Notes: generated by a model from the letters alone, not told the origin. Positions 23,201 to 34,612 are shown, counted from the first letter of the stretch. The stretch: DNA of 64,000 nucleotides from Sapria himalayana (GCA_029783825.1 JAREIK010002645.1:1265538-1329537); one strand, 5' to 3'. Numbers and translations: made by a program.

Positions 23201-24372
23201 TTAACGAGTTTATATGAAACAATTTATTTTATTAATTAATGTATGATTATGCACGTGGATAATATTTTTATTATCAGTAATGATAAATTAAGAATCGATC
23301 AATTCAATGATCCTCATTAATTATGATTTCACAAGTCTATATTTTATTGTGATATAAATTATCTATGATATAAGAGATATTGTATTGTTATAAATGAGAT
23401 ATATAAAAATTTTATTCTTTTAGAGATTCATTTTTTGTATTGTGTTTTAATAAATATTCTAATAGAGACATATATGGAAATTATAAAAATCATAATTATT
23501 TAATTATTACTAGATTAAATATATAACTTATTGGGTTAGTATAGTTAATTATTTTCTTGATTAATTTGATATTCACTTAAATATAATTTTTTGTATACTT
23601 AATTTATTGATAAAAGCTTTTGGTCTTAATATTTAAATTAGTAATCACAATTATCTCAACTTTTTAGTTTTCTAGATTTCAATTAGGCATTAACTTGCAT
23701 GTGTGTGTGTGTGTGTGTGCACAAGATTAAGATTTAATTTTTTTATTATGAAATTTAGTAAAAGTAGAGATGAAGTTTTCTTACCCAAGTCTTTTTATTT
23801 TTATTTTTATTTTTTTTTTGTTTTTTTTTTTACTTAAGGCATTATTCAGCTGCATCATAATTATTAATTATTGAGTGAATTTGTGAAATAAGTAAATTAT
23901 GATAAAGGACATATTACGCGAGGAGGTCATACTCGGTGCATAATTATTTTCTCGATAGTCTTGTTGTTTTATCTTCAAGTTTTGGTAACGAAGCTCAAAT
24001 TTCAGCTCTACATTGATTTTTTGCAGTACACCGTAGCAAACTTGAAGTTTGCTCAAACGATGGAGCCAGAAAATAAAAAAATAGTGAGCAAGTTGGATCG
24101 GGCGATGAAACTGCGAGCTGCTGGCCTCCTGACCATCCCATCCACCTTGGAGGAGGAAAAGGAAACAAATCCATTCATGCGTGCGCATCTACCACACATT
24201 CAGGTCTCCTTTTCCCATTGTTTTTATGTTTTGCTCATCTGCGCTGTATGTGGCCACCCTCTTTGTTTCTCTTACTGTGATCATCCCCCACGCGCAGGCC
24301 AAAACAGACACCAACTCTCCGATTGAGGCCCTCCAAAAGCTAAGGGACTTGAAGGATAAGTGGAAAGGCTAA
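11250..24372 (+). CDS. GLX2: Glyoxalase II (hydroxyacylglutathione hydrolase), cytosolic type, 7 exons
   Basis: The enzyme hydrolyses S-D-lactoylglutathione to D-lactate and glutathione, the second step of methylglyoxal detoxification. Exons: 11250-11320, 11386-11508, 11605-11766, 12275-12353, 12503-12613, 24027-24203, 24298-24372 (798 nt, 265 aa; plant cytosolic forms are about 258 aa). Introns are GT-AG except intron 4 (12354-12502), which starts with GC. Visible motifs: N-terminal [11 protein letters not shown], metal-binding THHHSDH (residues 61-67), H120 in TPCHT, D143 in FTGDTLF, H181 in [13 protein letters not shown] (149-156), and a C-terminal R257/K260 substrate-binding region ending in KWKG. 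There is no transit peptide, so it is probably cytosolic. Oddities: the usual Trp in THHHWDH is Ser65, made by codon split across intron 2; the usual Gly in HTKGH is Asp123; intron 5 is 11.4 kb and packed with transposons. The frame is intact throughout. Confidence 0.93.
13683..14122 (+). repeat. Tandem duplication, unit about 227 bp
   Basis: Two diverged copies lie head to tail. ACATCTTCAACC recurs at 13691 and 13918, followed in both by TAAATAACTAAGTAATAT, then TTATTGTTTAATATTT, and GTTATTGGA(A/G)TGCATACT near each end. The copies differ by small indels and substitutions. Confidence 0.85.
15480..16546 (+). pseudogene. Ty1/copia RT-RNase H fragment, sense
   Basis: Degenerate copia pol with conserved islands in shifting frames: LYGLK at about 15530-15544, YVND at 15663-15674 (YVDD in active enzymes), LEVK near 15780, and RNase H-like SLAYC and YNIYAI near the 3' end (about 16516-16535). 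An AAGGGG polypurine tract (16541-16546) follows, then a probable 3' LTR starting TGTATTGAG at 16547. Many stops and frameshifts. The 5' part (integrase, gag) is not recognisable upstream, although 14560-15480 may hold further remnants. Confidence 0.7.
16547..16900 (+). repeat. Probable 3' LTR start of intronic copia
   Basis: This stretch begins with TG directly after the polypurine tract of the copia fragment. Its right end was not resolved and the antisense gypsy fragment follows. No second LTR was found to confirm it. Confidence 0.35.
17096..18230 (-). pseudogene. Antisense Ty3/gypsy gag-protease fragment
   Basis: On the minus strand, gag lies at about 17.5-18.2 kb. It ends in a relic of the zinc-knuckle region ([14 protein letters not shown], normally PHRARDCPKR-like). 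A retropepsin-like domain follows at 17096-17400 with [18 protein letters not shown], matching the conserved VLG-x-FL region of plant gypsy elements. The 17096-17287 part keeps an open frame of 63 codons. Most of gag is broken by stops. RT and integrase are absent, since sense copia sequence abuts on the left. Confidence 0.7.
18607..19080 (-). repeat. PBS and probable 5' LTR of antisense gypsy
   Basis: The minus strand at about 18607-18624 reads CCATAACAACTAGTACCAAA, a diverged form of an LTR end plus TGGTATCAGAG-type primer-binding site. The sequence to the right would then be the LTR. It contains repeated CTAGAA motifs at 18946-18972. The outer edge is estimated from where this character fades. 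Confidence 0.4.
19520..19790 (+). repeat. GC-rich 3' subterminal region of hAT copy 1
   Basis: It contains GGCCCGGCACGG twice (19538-19549 and 19566-19577), plus several AGGCCGG/GGCAGG blocks to about 19765. In hAT elements such subterminal repeats are typical transposase-binding sites; that role is inferred here. The matching region at the other end is about 22805-23036. Confidence 0.7.
20206..22329 (-). pseudogene. hAT transposase, broken, BED-finger type
   Basis: About 708 codons in all. From the N terminus: a BED zinc finger (VWTHF, then CKYC and [12 protein letters not shown]) at 22030-22200; SEDPRVV and [10 protein letters not shown] at 21760-21880; the catalytic-core segment [14 protein letters not shown] near 21640-21690; [16 protein letters not shown] at 21376-21423; [11 protein letters not shown] near 21080-21110; and the C-terminal dimerisation region [20 protein letters not shown] near 20420-20479. 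Lesions: a 1-nt frameshift in an A-run near 22145, a second near 20480-20500, and in-frame stops at about 21939, 21696 (probably at a Trp), 21114, 20808 and 20562. It cannot make a functional protein as it stands. Confidence 0.92.
23700..23719 (+). repeat. (TG)n microsatellite
   Basis: About ten TG dinucleotides in intron 5, outside the hAT element. Confidence 0.9.
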
Positions 24373-24480
24373 GCAAATCATAAATCTATCTGCCACATGT
24401 TGATAAGGGACTTGTCTATTTTCATCTTGCCTCCAAAAGCTAAGACCAATTGCCTCCAAAAAACATAATAAAAAGAAACG
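24373..24480 (+). terminator. 3' UTR of glyoxalase II with poly(A)-signal match
   Basis: AATAAA occurs at 24467-24472, 95 bp after the stop codon. The region also echoes exon 7: GCCTCCAAAAGCTAAG (24429-24444) nearly repeats the exon sequence at 24328-24343, so a small local duplication is likely. Plant poly(A) signals are loose, so cleavage cannot be placed. Confidence 0.4.
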
Positions 24481-25580
24481 AGCTTAAGGATGTCTTGGCT
24501 ATTTTCATATTGTTAGTGTGCCATTGCAATTTGATTTGACGCGACACCAAATTGTTTAGATAAATGATAACGTTTTTATAAAATTGAGATTCATCATGAT
24601 TTTTACAAGTATACGATATAGAAGAACTTGTCTAAATTAAATTTGTATAATTTAATGTTTTTTTTTCTAAATTAAATGAGAGATATGGCCTTGAGATGTG
24701 GCCATGAGTCGGAGGTTACATGAGGTCATATCTAGAGCACAAGTCTCCTGTTGTAGCGAGAGGTCTGAGAGAGATTAATATACGAAGAACATGATAGTTG
24801 CAAGTTAGAGAGATTGTGTATGATGAGTCATAAATTTGAGATATATTTTCCTTAATTTAAAGTGATTATATACTCAAATAATTTAAAATGATAATATATT
24901 AGAATAGAAAATTTTTTCTTTTCTAATAATGTAGTTGAAAAAAAAATTGATTCAAAAATAACCATATCTTAGTGTTAGTGTTAAACTATTATATGTTGAT
25001 AATGGCACCAGCTCAAAAAATTAATTTTTCTTAATTTAATGATAATATATTATTCTTCACCAATCAAATGATATTGACTTGAATTTGGTTTGTTCACAAG
25101 ACTCTTTGTTATGTCTGTCTGTCCCATATTGGGCACGTACACAAATTAATCATCCACAAATGTGTAATTGTGCTAGTTGAGAATTGTAATCCATCATGCA
25201 TGAGAAACACATGATCTTTCATCTATCAAAGAAAATTTTATGGTGTTATATGATGATATTAGAACTTGTATTGTTCAATTTAAGAGAGAATATATCAAGT
25301 ATGATGCTACAAAATAAATGTTAACAAAATATTTCTTCACATGTGAGTTTCATAAGAAGTGCAACATATATGGCCATCAAATTTGATCCAAATCCATTCT
25401 AGTAGGTTTGTTTACATTGATACTTTCCACCAGAATGTTTTAAAAAATTGTGAACAAAAACTTGGAATATGTTGATTATTTATAGGATGTTGAAAAAAAT
25501 ATGCCAAACTAAAAGTAGCACATACTTGTTTGACAATCCACGTACTGATCCTTAGCGGTTTTTTGTCATAAAAATTTTGA
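24481..25580. other. Intergenic DNA, nothing recognised
   Basis: AT-rich, no credible open frames, RNA genes or transposon termini seen. Confidence 0.4.
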
Positions 25581-25589
25581 TGTACTTAG

Positions 25590-27945
25590 GCTAATAGTGA
25601 AATCATATATATTTTATATGAAATTAGTGAACTTGGCTGAATGATGACTTTGATGGTAGAAAAATAACAAAAAATTATGACACTTCCCATTTCACGACTT
25701 GGTTATAATGTTCACCATCATATCAAGAAATCATGATAATCTTTCTTAGTACGACTCTACAAAATAAGTTGTGACAAACTTTGTATGCCATAACTTTACT
25801 ATTGAGTTATCACTCTTTTTACTGTGCAATATTATATTCATAGCCATGATATTTTATTTAAGTTGTGGCTATATTATTTCTAAAACATAATGATAACTAT
25901 GATTTTATTTTCACATCTTAGTAACTAAATATCCTAGTAGTACAATAAGTCACAATATTTTTCAGCATCGTGACTTAATCGATACAGAGCTAAAAATCAC
26001 ATTGCACCAAGTAATAGTTAGTTGCAACAATTTTTTCAATAATAACTATTTATTCCAGAGAACATTTGTATCAGCTCTAGTATTCTTGTCATCATGACTT
26101 TGTGATTTAGAAAGAAAAAAACTCATAATTACGACCATTCTATAGAGCATTTTTCTAAGTCACAGCATTCTTGTTGTCATGATTTCATGATCCAAAGTAG
26201 AAAAATCTTATTTCCAGTATTCTTGTCACTGTAACTTTGTACTCTAGAGGTGAGTTGCTTCTATCATGAGATTCCTTTTCCGCTATGATATTTATACTCT
26301 AGATATAATTCTAAAGGATGAAAAAGCCATGACTCAACCCATCACCTTGACTTCCAGCTTCACAGGAAATTCCTAAGTATAAAAGAAACACTTAGAAATT
26401 TTCACAAATAAAGAGAGAAGAATTAGATCTCTAGCCCAAAAGAATAAATAATCCTAAGTGGTGTGACTTGTAACCTTCAATTAAGAGCTCATGTAAGGAG
26501 AATGCAAGCACGAATTAATTGATATTAGGTTTTGAGACTTACAACATCACTAGGGCTATCATTGGGAATCAATGATTCCATGAGATTTTGATTCTCAAAA
26601 CTTTTTGCACAAATTTTTTATCCAATGTCTGGTTAAATTAGGATCTATGATTGGTTTAATATATTTTTATTATGATGATGCAATTGTTTACCATTTATAT
26701 TTATAGTAATATTGCGGTTTGACTATTGATGAATGTGAATGTTATTTAGAACTAGGATTTAGGGTTTTCAATATATCATAAGTTTATGCGTGTTGGTCAT
26801 AATAAATAGTGATATGTAAGTTATGAGACATATTAATGAGATTTGATATGAATGAATTGATATCCCATTTAATCTTAATGCATCAGATAAACTTAAATGT
26901 AAAATCTCAAAGTTGAGTTATATTACATTTTGAAAAGTATAATATTATGAAGTCAAAAATATAAATATATTTATGACCAATCCATTATGCATATTCTAGA
27001 AAAACTGATCTTCACATGATATGTGAGTTAGATAGAATGTCCAACCTAAGGTGGTTCACCATAGTTTGAGGGCCATGTATTGACAATGGTAGACGATGAC
27101 ATATATATCAAGGGACACATGCAAGTGAAAGTGATTTTTTATAGGTGATATTTATGGGAAGTATCATGAGTCTGACTCTGATACTTATGAAACTAAAAGC
27201 ATAAATGCATTTAGTATGAGAGTCATATTTTAGCCATGGTGGATGATTATAGGTAAGTCATGGAATACATTCAAGTAAAGCTATTTTATATGGTGATGAC
27301 AATCCCATGAGTCATTTTCTCTTATATGATTTTCATATGTGAGACTTATAAGAAGTTATATGTTAATTGATATGAGTATGATACTTATGAAGCAAAAAAT
27401 ATAAATATATTTTTTATCAGAATATTTTATATCTTTATGATATTAGAGGAGACATGTGAATTACCCATAAATAGAATAAGTGTGATTTTAGTGGTTAAAT
27501 ACTAAGGGTACAACTATGAGGTGACAATACTTAGAAGTGACAATCTAAGGATGAAAACTACCTTATATTCCAAAAGGGCACTAGGTAATTTTCTCACTAA
27601 TCTATCATTCATCCAACAGAACTTAACATTGACTAAATACTAAAGAAATCTCATCATAAATAAGAAAGTCATACTACATACATAATTAGTTTACTCAACC
27701 TGATTATACTCTTTATGAAACTAAAATGATTATACTCAACCTGATCAATAATTAGTTTACTATTAGTTAGTCAAACTACATACATAATCTTTTTGTGATT
27801 AATATCTAGACTTATACTCATTTTTACAACATGTATGATCTATATTCTTGTGAAACTTTATTAGATGAAAATAATCATCCAATGAGCATTTAGAATCATG
27901 CCAAAAATAATAAGTTTTGATATTGTAACAAAGTGATAATGTATT
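25590..27945 (+). repeat. LTR 1 of Athila-like gypsy array
   Basis: This region aligns with 32640-34612 and with 40190-47904 (minus insertions). Shared landmarks, here and near 33690, include ATTCCATGAGATT (26572), CCAATGTCT.G.TAAATT (26623), TTTATG-CGTGTTGGTCAT (26783) and TCGATACAGA (25979). It contains many short CATGACTT-type motifs. It is followed by a primer-binding-site relic. Edges are approximate because LTR copies have diverged strongly. Confidence 0.65.
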
Positions 27946-27947
27946 TT

Positions 27948-27965
27948 TTGTACTATTGCTAGGGA
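27948..27965 (+). other. Primer-binding-site relic (tRNA-Asp type)
   Basis: TTGTACTATTGCTAGGGA aligns over 18 bases with TGGCGCCATTGCCGGGGA, the Athila-type site. Six positions differ, five of them C-to-T or G-to-A, as expected from decay of methylated cytosines. The second array unit has an equivalent site at 34615-34632. Confidence 0.6.
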
Positions 27966-28249
27966 ATATTTAGTTTGATTAACTTGAGTTGCTATATCTA
28001 TCCTTGTTAAAAGATAATATTGTTTCTAGTTGCATGAATAATAATTTTTGCTTAGTATTTATGTTATATTTGTGTTTTATTTCCTTTTTTTTCTTATTTT
28101 GAAGCTACCAAACTTTGATGAGCCAAAGTTTTGGTACTTTTAATACCTTTGAATTTAGAAATTGAGGGGACAATACGGAATCTATTGAGATAAAAAGATG
28201 AGGAAAGAAACTTGGAAGGAAATAATAACAACGAAAATAACCAAAGGGG

Positions 28250-29600
28250 TGAATAAAAAGCTATCCAACAATGTAGCCAATAATAATTGATAATTATCCT
28301 AGGATATGAATGCAACTAATACAAGTGAATCACTTTGAGTTGAAGACTAGTCTGATAGTGATGGTACAACAACATCAATACGGTAGATGATGAACATAGT
28401 TAACCTATATACAATAAAATTAAATTTTTTTATTTTCTCTGAGAGGCAAAGTTAGTTTAAGTATTTATCTAGAGGATCGATTAATAGCTAGGATGAACTT
28501 GTGCAAGCTTTTTTAATTAAGTTTTTCGCATCTCAAATCACCTCTCAACAAAGGAGAGAGAGAAATTAATTTTGGCAAGAAAGAGTAAATGACAATTTAT
28601 ACTACTTGGGATCGATTCAAAGAACTATCAAGGAGTTGCCCATAACATAAATTTAAATTTTGGTTACAATCTAAAACTTTTTATAATGGTTTGAATTACA
28701 TAATGAGATGCATAATTTATCTGACATTTAGTGTTTTATCATGATAAATCACTTGAGGAGACTTATTTTCTATTTGACTAACTAATAAAGAACAAATAAA
28801 ATATTTAATGAAAGAGCTTTTGGAAGAAGGTAAGCTAGATTGTTGGAGTTGGATAGATAAACCACAATGTAGGTAGAACTTGATGCACGTTTCAATAAAT
28901 TTGGAGCTCAAAATGATAGAAGAGTTTGTGCGGAAGAAATTATTAATTTGCAATAGAAAAAGTGACCAATTTCAACTCTATGTCTCAAGTGGGGGAAATT
29001 AATGTTTTACATAACAAAGTGTATGTGTTTAGACCCAATAACACTACTCCCACACACTACTATCTGAATGCCATAAATCATAAAAGTTAGTCATATAGAA
29101 GTTATAAAAGTGTACAGCAAAATATGAGAAAATTTTAGAAATATTTTGGAAATAACTAAATGGGATATCAAATGCAAGGAGGTTTGTATTCCAATTACAA
29201 CTATTCGAAGAGATGAGAAAAGTCATCATGGGCATAAAATATTTTTGTGCTATCTATGGAGACAAAGAAAATGAATGATTTGTTGGAGAACTAAATGAAA
29301 AAATTTGAAATGAGGCTAAAACACACGGATGTCGTAATACAAATTATCGAGGATCAACTTGGACAACTAGCACTATGAATGAAGAACAAAATGTAAATGA
29401 GTTATCAAGTAATATTAAGTCAAATCTAAAAAGGCATGTCCATAATACTTAGAAGTGGTAAAAGTTATAGGAGTAATAAGTAAAAAAAAATTCAAAAGGG
29501 ATGCTAAAATTGATGAGGAAACTATGACTAAGAATGTCATAGAACCAAATGCCCAACTCACACCCCCAACCATGATAAATGGAGAAGTGGTGGTGGAAGA
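28250..29600 (+). pseudogene. Gypsy gag remnant, internal region 1
   Basis: Recognisable gag islands in + frames: FELK near 28335, SLRGK at about 28439-28453 (the conserved capsid motif SLRGKA..WL), WQERVNDNLYYLGS near 28570-28620, and KMNDLL (29268) with QLGQLAL (29357), as in plant gypsy gag linkers. Numerous stops and shifts. Same order and spacing as in the second copy (34960-36290). Confidence 0.7.
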
Positions 29601-29699
29601 GAAGATGCAAATTACTTAAAGCAAAGAACAAAAAGATGATTTGCAAGGGAATGACTATGTAAATAGTAAACAAAATATTTAACAATGAGAAAGCTAGAA

Positions 29700-30240
29700 T
29701 AATTAATTAAGAGGTTCTTCAACATCTTCAGAAAGTTGGAAGTCAATATTCTTTTTGCCGAAGCATTATCCCAAATGCTGCACAACGTGAAGTTTATGAA
29801 ATATATAATAAGTAGCAAAAGAAAATTTGAGACATGAAATAATAAACATGATCGAGAAATATAGCATAATTATTCAACTTAGAACCCTGAGGAAGCTCAA
29901 ATATTTGAGAAATTTTATTATTCCATGCATTATTGGGGAGCATACTTTTCGAAAGATACAATGGGATTTAGAATCAAGTGTCAACAGTCAACTTAATGTC
30001 ATTCAATGGGTAGAGGTTGAATCTTAGAGAGATTACTCCAACGTCCAGCCTCTCTCTTATTATAGATGATTGACTAATTGATCATGTTTCTAAGGGAGTT
30101 ATAGAAGATGTTTTAGTCATGGTTGGAAAATTTATTTTCCCTATTAATTTTGTCATGCTAGATATGGAAGAAGATTAGCGTGCTCTATTAATCTTGAGAT
30201 CATCATTTTAACTACTGCATAAGTATTAATAAATGTTAAG
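29700..30240 (+). pseudogene. Gypsy aspartic protease remnant, internal region 1
   Basis: An open stretch at 29827-30024 carries LKYLRNFIIPCIIGEHTF and then WDLESSVNSQ, the relic of the catalytic CDLGASIN motif. It is followed in another frame by GVIEDVLVMVGKFIFP (30098-30145) and VMLDMEED (30152-30175), the standard flap-to-C-terminal part of Athila-type proteases. The active-site Asp region is altered and several stops interrupt the frame. Confidence 0.8.
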
Positions 30241-31160
30241 ACATGTAAATTTACACTTCTTATGATTGAAGAGAAAATTAAATTCAATCTATACAAAAGC
30301 CTGTAGATTCTACATGACAATGAAGATAGCTAGATAGTATATAACCTTCTACACATAGCTGAGAGATAAAAGATAAAATTCAAATGGAAGAACCTTGTGA
30401 AAAATTATTGGTCCAAAGAGGATGAAGATGATGATGAACTAGAGATAATTTGTAATGAAGAAAATAGTACAAGTGAATTTGAGGAAGAAGAATGTAATGA
30501 ACTCATAATATTTTTCAAAGATATGACTTTTGAAGAAGTAGATTAAGTTAACTTACTCCAATGATATGAAATAAGAAGCCATGGTGATGGAATTCCCAAT
30601 TCAAGAACATGTAGAAATTATCAAGTGGTTTTTTGGGATTGTAGAAAAAGTATAAGTGAAGAAAAGCATACTACTAATCATTAATTTATTGGAGGATAAA
30701 GACAAGACATAGATAACAATCAAAATATTAGAAGGAAGATGAAAAGTTAGTTGAAATAAAAAAAGTCATGACTTTACATGTGGAATCCATGAAGTAAGTC
30801 AAGTTATGAGATGAATTCGTTATATTGATGAAGTAGAAGCAAAAAGGAGTAATTGTGACTTATTCCAAAGTTATGAAAAAAGGGATACATAAAATATTTT
30901 TTGATACCATGACTCAATAATAATTCATGGTCTTATTGAAGGTATTCAAAGTCAATGATACCATGACTTTTCACAAAATCATAGCATCCACCAAAAAGTA
31001 TCATGAAGAATAAACTCTAATAGATGACTTAATATTGAAGGAAAATTCTAAAAGACAAGCAAATGAGAAATATTGTATTAGGAAGCTTGTCGGGCACATT
31101 GAAATTATTAACTAAATTGGAGATCAAACATTAGTCTAGCTAAAGTTGTTAAATGTAGTG
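30241..31160 (+). other. Protease-3' linker lacking RT and integrase
   Basis: In a complete Athila-like element, about 2.5 kb of reverse transcriptase, RNase H and integrase would follow protease. Here only about 0.9 kb of stop-rich, partly acidic-coding sequence separates protease from the GGCAACCC motif, with no YVDD or zinc-binding motif in any frame that I could read. The second unit has the same spacing. Confidence 0.55.
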
Positions 31161-31430
31161 TTACCCGGAAGGCAACCCAAGAATTTATTTTTTGTACTAT
31201 GTGATGTAATAACTTTTTTACTTATACATCCTCACTCAAACAATCATGCTTTACAGACACCCAAAAAAGTCATGGTACCCAAATTCAGTCATGACTTTTT
31301 CTTAAGTCAAATAAAGCCACGATACTTAAACTCATCTATAACTATAATTTTAAAATAAAAGTCGCGGCCACATGCAAACATTGGTAAAATTTTAATTACC
31401 CATGACTTATTCCAAATCCTATATAAAGTT
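31161..31430 (+). promoter_or_regulatory. GGCAACCC motif and possible internal TATA box
   Basis: CCCGGAAGGCAACCCAAG at 31164-31181 resembles the GGGAGGCAACCCA signature common after pol in plant gypsy elements. TATATAAAG at 31420-31428 precedes a pyrimidine-rich tract (31445-31480) and then the 3' ORF region, so it could have driven a separate transcript. Promoter function is inferred only. Confidence 0.35.
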
Positions 31431-31639
31431 TTTTTGCGAATTCACTTCTTTTTTTTTCTTTTTTTTTCTTCTTCTTATCCCTTACTTTGAAAAGCTCACT
31501 AATTTCATATTTTGAAGATCTAAGCTACAAAGGAGGAGACATTAATTTTAAATCTAAGAGAAGAGAAAAGACTGAGGTGAGTCACAAGGGCAAATACAAG
31601 TGACAAAAGCAACCCACCAAGACTTCCTCAAAAGTCATG

Positions 31640-32530
31640 GTGCCCAAACTAATTTTTCTTTTAGAAGGAAAATAATATTATGGCTTCTATTCTAGCCAAG
31701 ATAGGTTTTGTGGATGAGTAGGAGTTTACCAAGTTCATCCCACCTTTCTAGTTGATGATAGAGAGGAGAAATTTAGAATGATTTTTTACCCATTTGAAAT
31801 GAGAAATATAATGACCATGAGCCATGAGGGAGCTCTACTCCAACCTAGAAGATATACAAAATAAGCAGTACTATGTACAAGAATTATGGATGCATTTTGA
31901 TAAGAAATTTATTAATAAAATATTTGAATTGCAAGGGACCATAATTGATATGACTTTTAACTTCTTAAAGATATATCTAAACTACAATGCAATTACCAAG
32001 ATGTTAATGGATAGAAGATAGACTCAAAGAGTTGTATCAAAATGTTTGTATGAACACTTAGTGCAGGAATAAGATACATAAGAGAATAATGTTTAATTAT
32101 ACTTTATGTGTTATATTTTATAGCTGACTTTCCATATTTTCCACTATCATGCAAAATGGATAGTCATGCTCTTTGCTTTGGTGAAATGATATAAGATCCA
32201 TATGGAAAAGTTATTAAAAAGATCTATTCTCAACTTTCAAGAAGAAAAATTATTGAGCCATATAATTCACTCCTCCTTGATTATGATACAATGTCTAGCT
32301 AAATTTATCCTTCTGAATGAAAACAAAGATAAATGGTATCCATGGATGTCCTCCTAATATTGTTGAGTATGAATAGAGAGTTTGAAAAAAAAAAGAGCTT
32401 ATATAGAGACAAAGAAAAATATGAAGGAAGATTGAAAAAGGTCCTCAACCTATTGAAAAATATGAAGTTGAAAGTGGATGATAGGAAGATTCACTTAAAG
32501 GCAGAGCTAAAACATATTGATAGTCCTTAG
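31640..32530 (+). pseudogene. 3' ORF remnant, plant-transposon-domain-like
   Basis: The frame at 31824-32018 encodes RELYSNLEDIQNKQYYV followed by HFDKKFINKIFELQG and LNYNAITKMLMDRR. This resembles the plant-transposon protein domain of ORFs found downstream of pol in some gypsy elements (REFYANL...VRGKWV.FD...IN..F.L). A second open stretch at 32333-32527 is charged and looks coiled-coil-like (KKKSLYRDKEKYEGRLKK). It is interrupted by stops, and the second array unit lacks this segment. Confidence 0.5.
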
Positions 32531-32639
32531 CAATGAAATTGGAGAGAAGAGACACCAAGTAGGAAATATATATTTGATTACTCTACATATTGACTTTTTT
32601 GGGTGATGATTTGGTTTGTATTTATTTATGTGTTTGTAA

Positions 32640-34612
32640 ATATTTGAGCTTTAATTGAAAAGATTATACTAAATGACTATTTTGAGTGAAATTGATGAAT
32701 ATTAGTGAAATTAAATGTATTTTTGGTGAAATAAGTAGATTTGGTGGAGTGATGACTATGATGTAAGAAAAAAAAAATAGAGTCATGGAATTTCTAATAT
32801 AATAACTGATTTACACCTTCCACAATACTCTAGAGTAGTTGTATCAATATTTCTTGGCTATAATTCTATAAATTAATCTTGCCAATTTTTATATATCATA
32901 ATTATACTATTGAATTATCTTAATCTTTTCACCATGTAAAACTAACTTTACTATCATGATATTTTCTGAGTCATGATCATACTATCTTTAAAATACTATA
33001 ATAATTATGCCTTTATTCTTTTGTCATGGAAACGATATACCCCACTAGTACAAGAAATTTTTTGTATTTTCCAGCACAACAACATAATCGATACAGAATC
33101 AAAATACCAAGTAAATCTAATCATGAAAAAATTTTCCATGATGACTTTGTGCTTCAGAGAGTATTACTCTAATCACAACATTTCTATCCATCCTACTTTG
33201 TGTTCTTGATGAAAAACACCAAAGCTTTGACCATTCACAATATCACGACTATGTGTTCTAGAGATAATGCATAAGCCATGACTATTCCTAGTGCTATGAA
33301 TTTGTGTTTTAAAGAAAAATTATTTCATACATGGCATCCTATCTACTCGACTTTGTACTCTAGAAAAGAGTTATTTTTATCATGAAAATCCTTGCTGTCA
33401 TGACTTCTTGTTCCATACTCATTAGAAGATTCAATGAGATAATAAAGTTGCAACCTCAATCGAGTACCATGACTTCCAACTTAAAGAGTCACATGAAATT
33501 TCAAAATATAAAAGTAACACTTAGAAGATTTTGAAAAAAAAAAGAGATTGAGAATTGGATTTTGAGCCAAAAGCATGTAAACCAAGTGACATGATTTCCA
33601 ACCCCCAATTAGGGGGGATCCATGGTGAATGTGAGTAATAATTATATGAGATTAGGCCTTGAAACTTAGATCCACATTAGGACTATCATTTATAATCCTC
33701 AATTCCATGAGATTCTACTACAAATATTTCACATAAATTCTTTTCCAATGTCTAGCTAAATTGAAATCATAGGTTAATTTTTATGTACTTGTATTTTAAT
33801 AAAAAGATATTATAACATTTATATTTGTGGTAATATTATGGTTTAAAGGTTGATAGACATGGATTATATTTAGAAATAAAATTTATAATTTTTAGAATAT
33901 CATAGGTTTATGCATATTGGTCATGGTGAATAGTAACAAGTATCTCATATGACACACTCACATGATATGATAAGATGAAAGTGAGTCTTTTTAATATTAA
34001 CGTGTGAGATAAAACTATATATGAAAATTTGAGATTGATATGAGTTTAATTATCATGAGTATAATATTTATAAAGCCAAAAGTATAAAAGTATTTTGTGC
34101 TATATTATTTCATAACTTTGAGATATTAGAGGTCAGATAATAAATATGCATAATCGAAGTAATCATTAAAGGTAGTTGATAGATTACTTAAAATGAGTAA
34201 ATATATGAATAACCCATGAATAACACAATGTGTAGTTTGGTGGTAAAATACTAATAGTATAATTATGAGAGGATCATCCATGATAATGATAGTCTAAGGA
34301 TCATAGTCACCTTGTATAATAAGAGGGGAGATGGGTAATTCCACACAAATATATTTTTCATCTAATAGATGAACAAAATATTACTCAAATAATAAAGAAA
34401 CATCATCATATAGATAGAAGTGAGTCAACCTTTGAGTTTATTCATTTTCCAAAAATCCAAGTCTATCTATTCAACTTAGTTAATAGTTAGTATACTATTG
34501 GTTGTTCAAACTATGTATACAATTTTTCTGATATTGATATTTATACACAAGTCCACTTTACTACTAGTATGATCTATATAAGTTTTGGCCCCATAATAAT
34601 TCACAACTTGAT
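32640..34612 (+). repeat. LTR 2 of gypsy array
   Basis: Shared by two adjoining internal regions, as expected in a tandem LTR array. Matches LTR 1 at the landmarks listed there, for example TCGATACAGA (33089) and ATTCCATGAGATTCT (33701). The right edge is set by the primer-binding-site relic at 34615. The left edge is approximate. Confidence 0.65.

Larger units (their letters stand above)
12614..24026 (+). other. Giant intron 5 of glyoxalase II (11,413 bp)
   Basis: Donor GAG|GTAGGT at 12614 and acceptor TTTTGCAG| ending at 24026. The flanking exons join in phase to give [14 protein letters not shown], exactly as in the protein family. The intron holds a tandem repeat, a sense copia fragment, an antisense gypsy fragment and an antisense-coding hAT transposon. 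The segments 12614-13680, 14123-15480 and 23045-24026 hold only AT-rich sequence that I do not recognise, plus a (TG)n run at 23700-23719 and a poly-T stretch at 23790-23831. Confidence 0.9.

Noticed and set aside
24027..24372. Second, separate truncated glyoxalase II gene
   Set aside because: The segment continues precisely, in phase, from the exon ending at 12613 and lacks its own N-terminal half.
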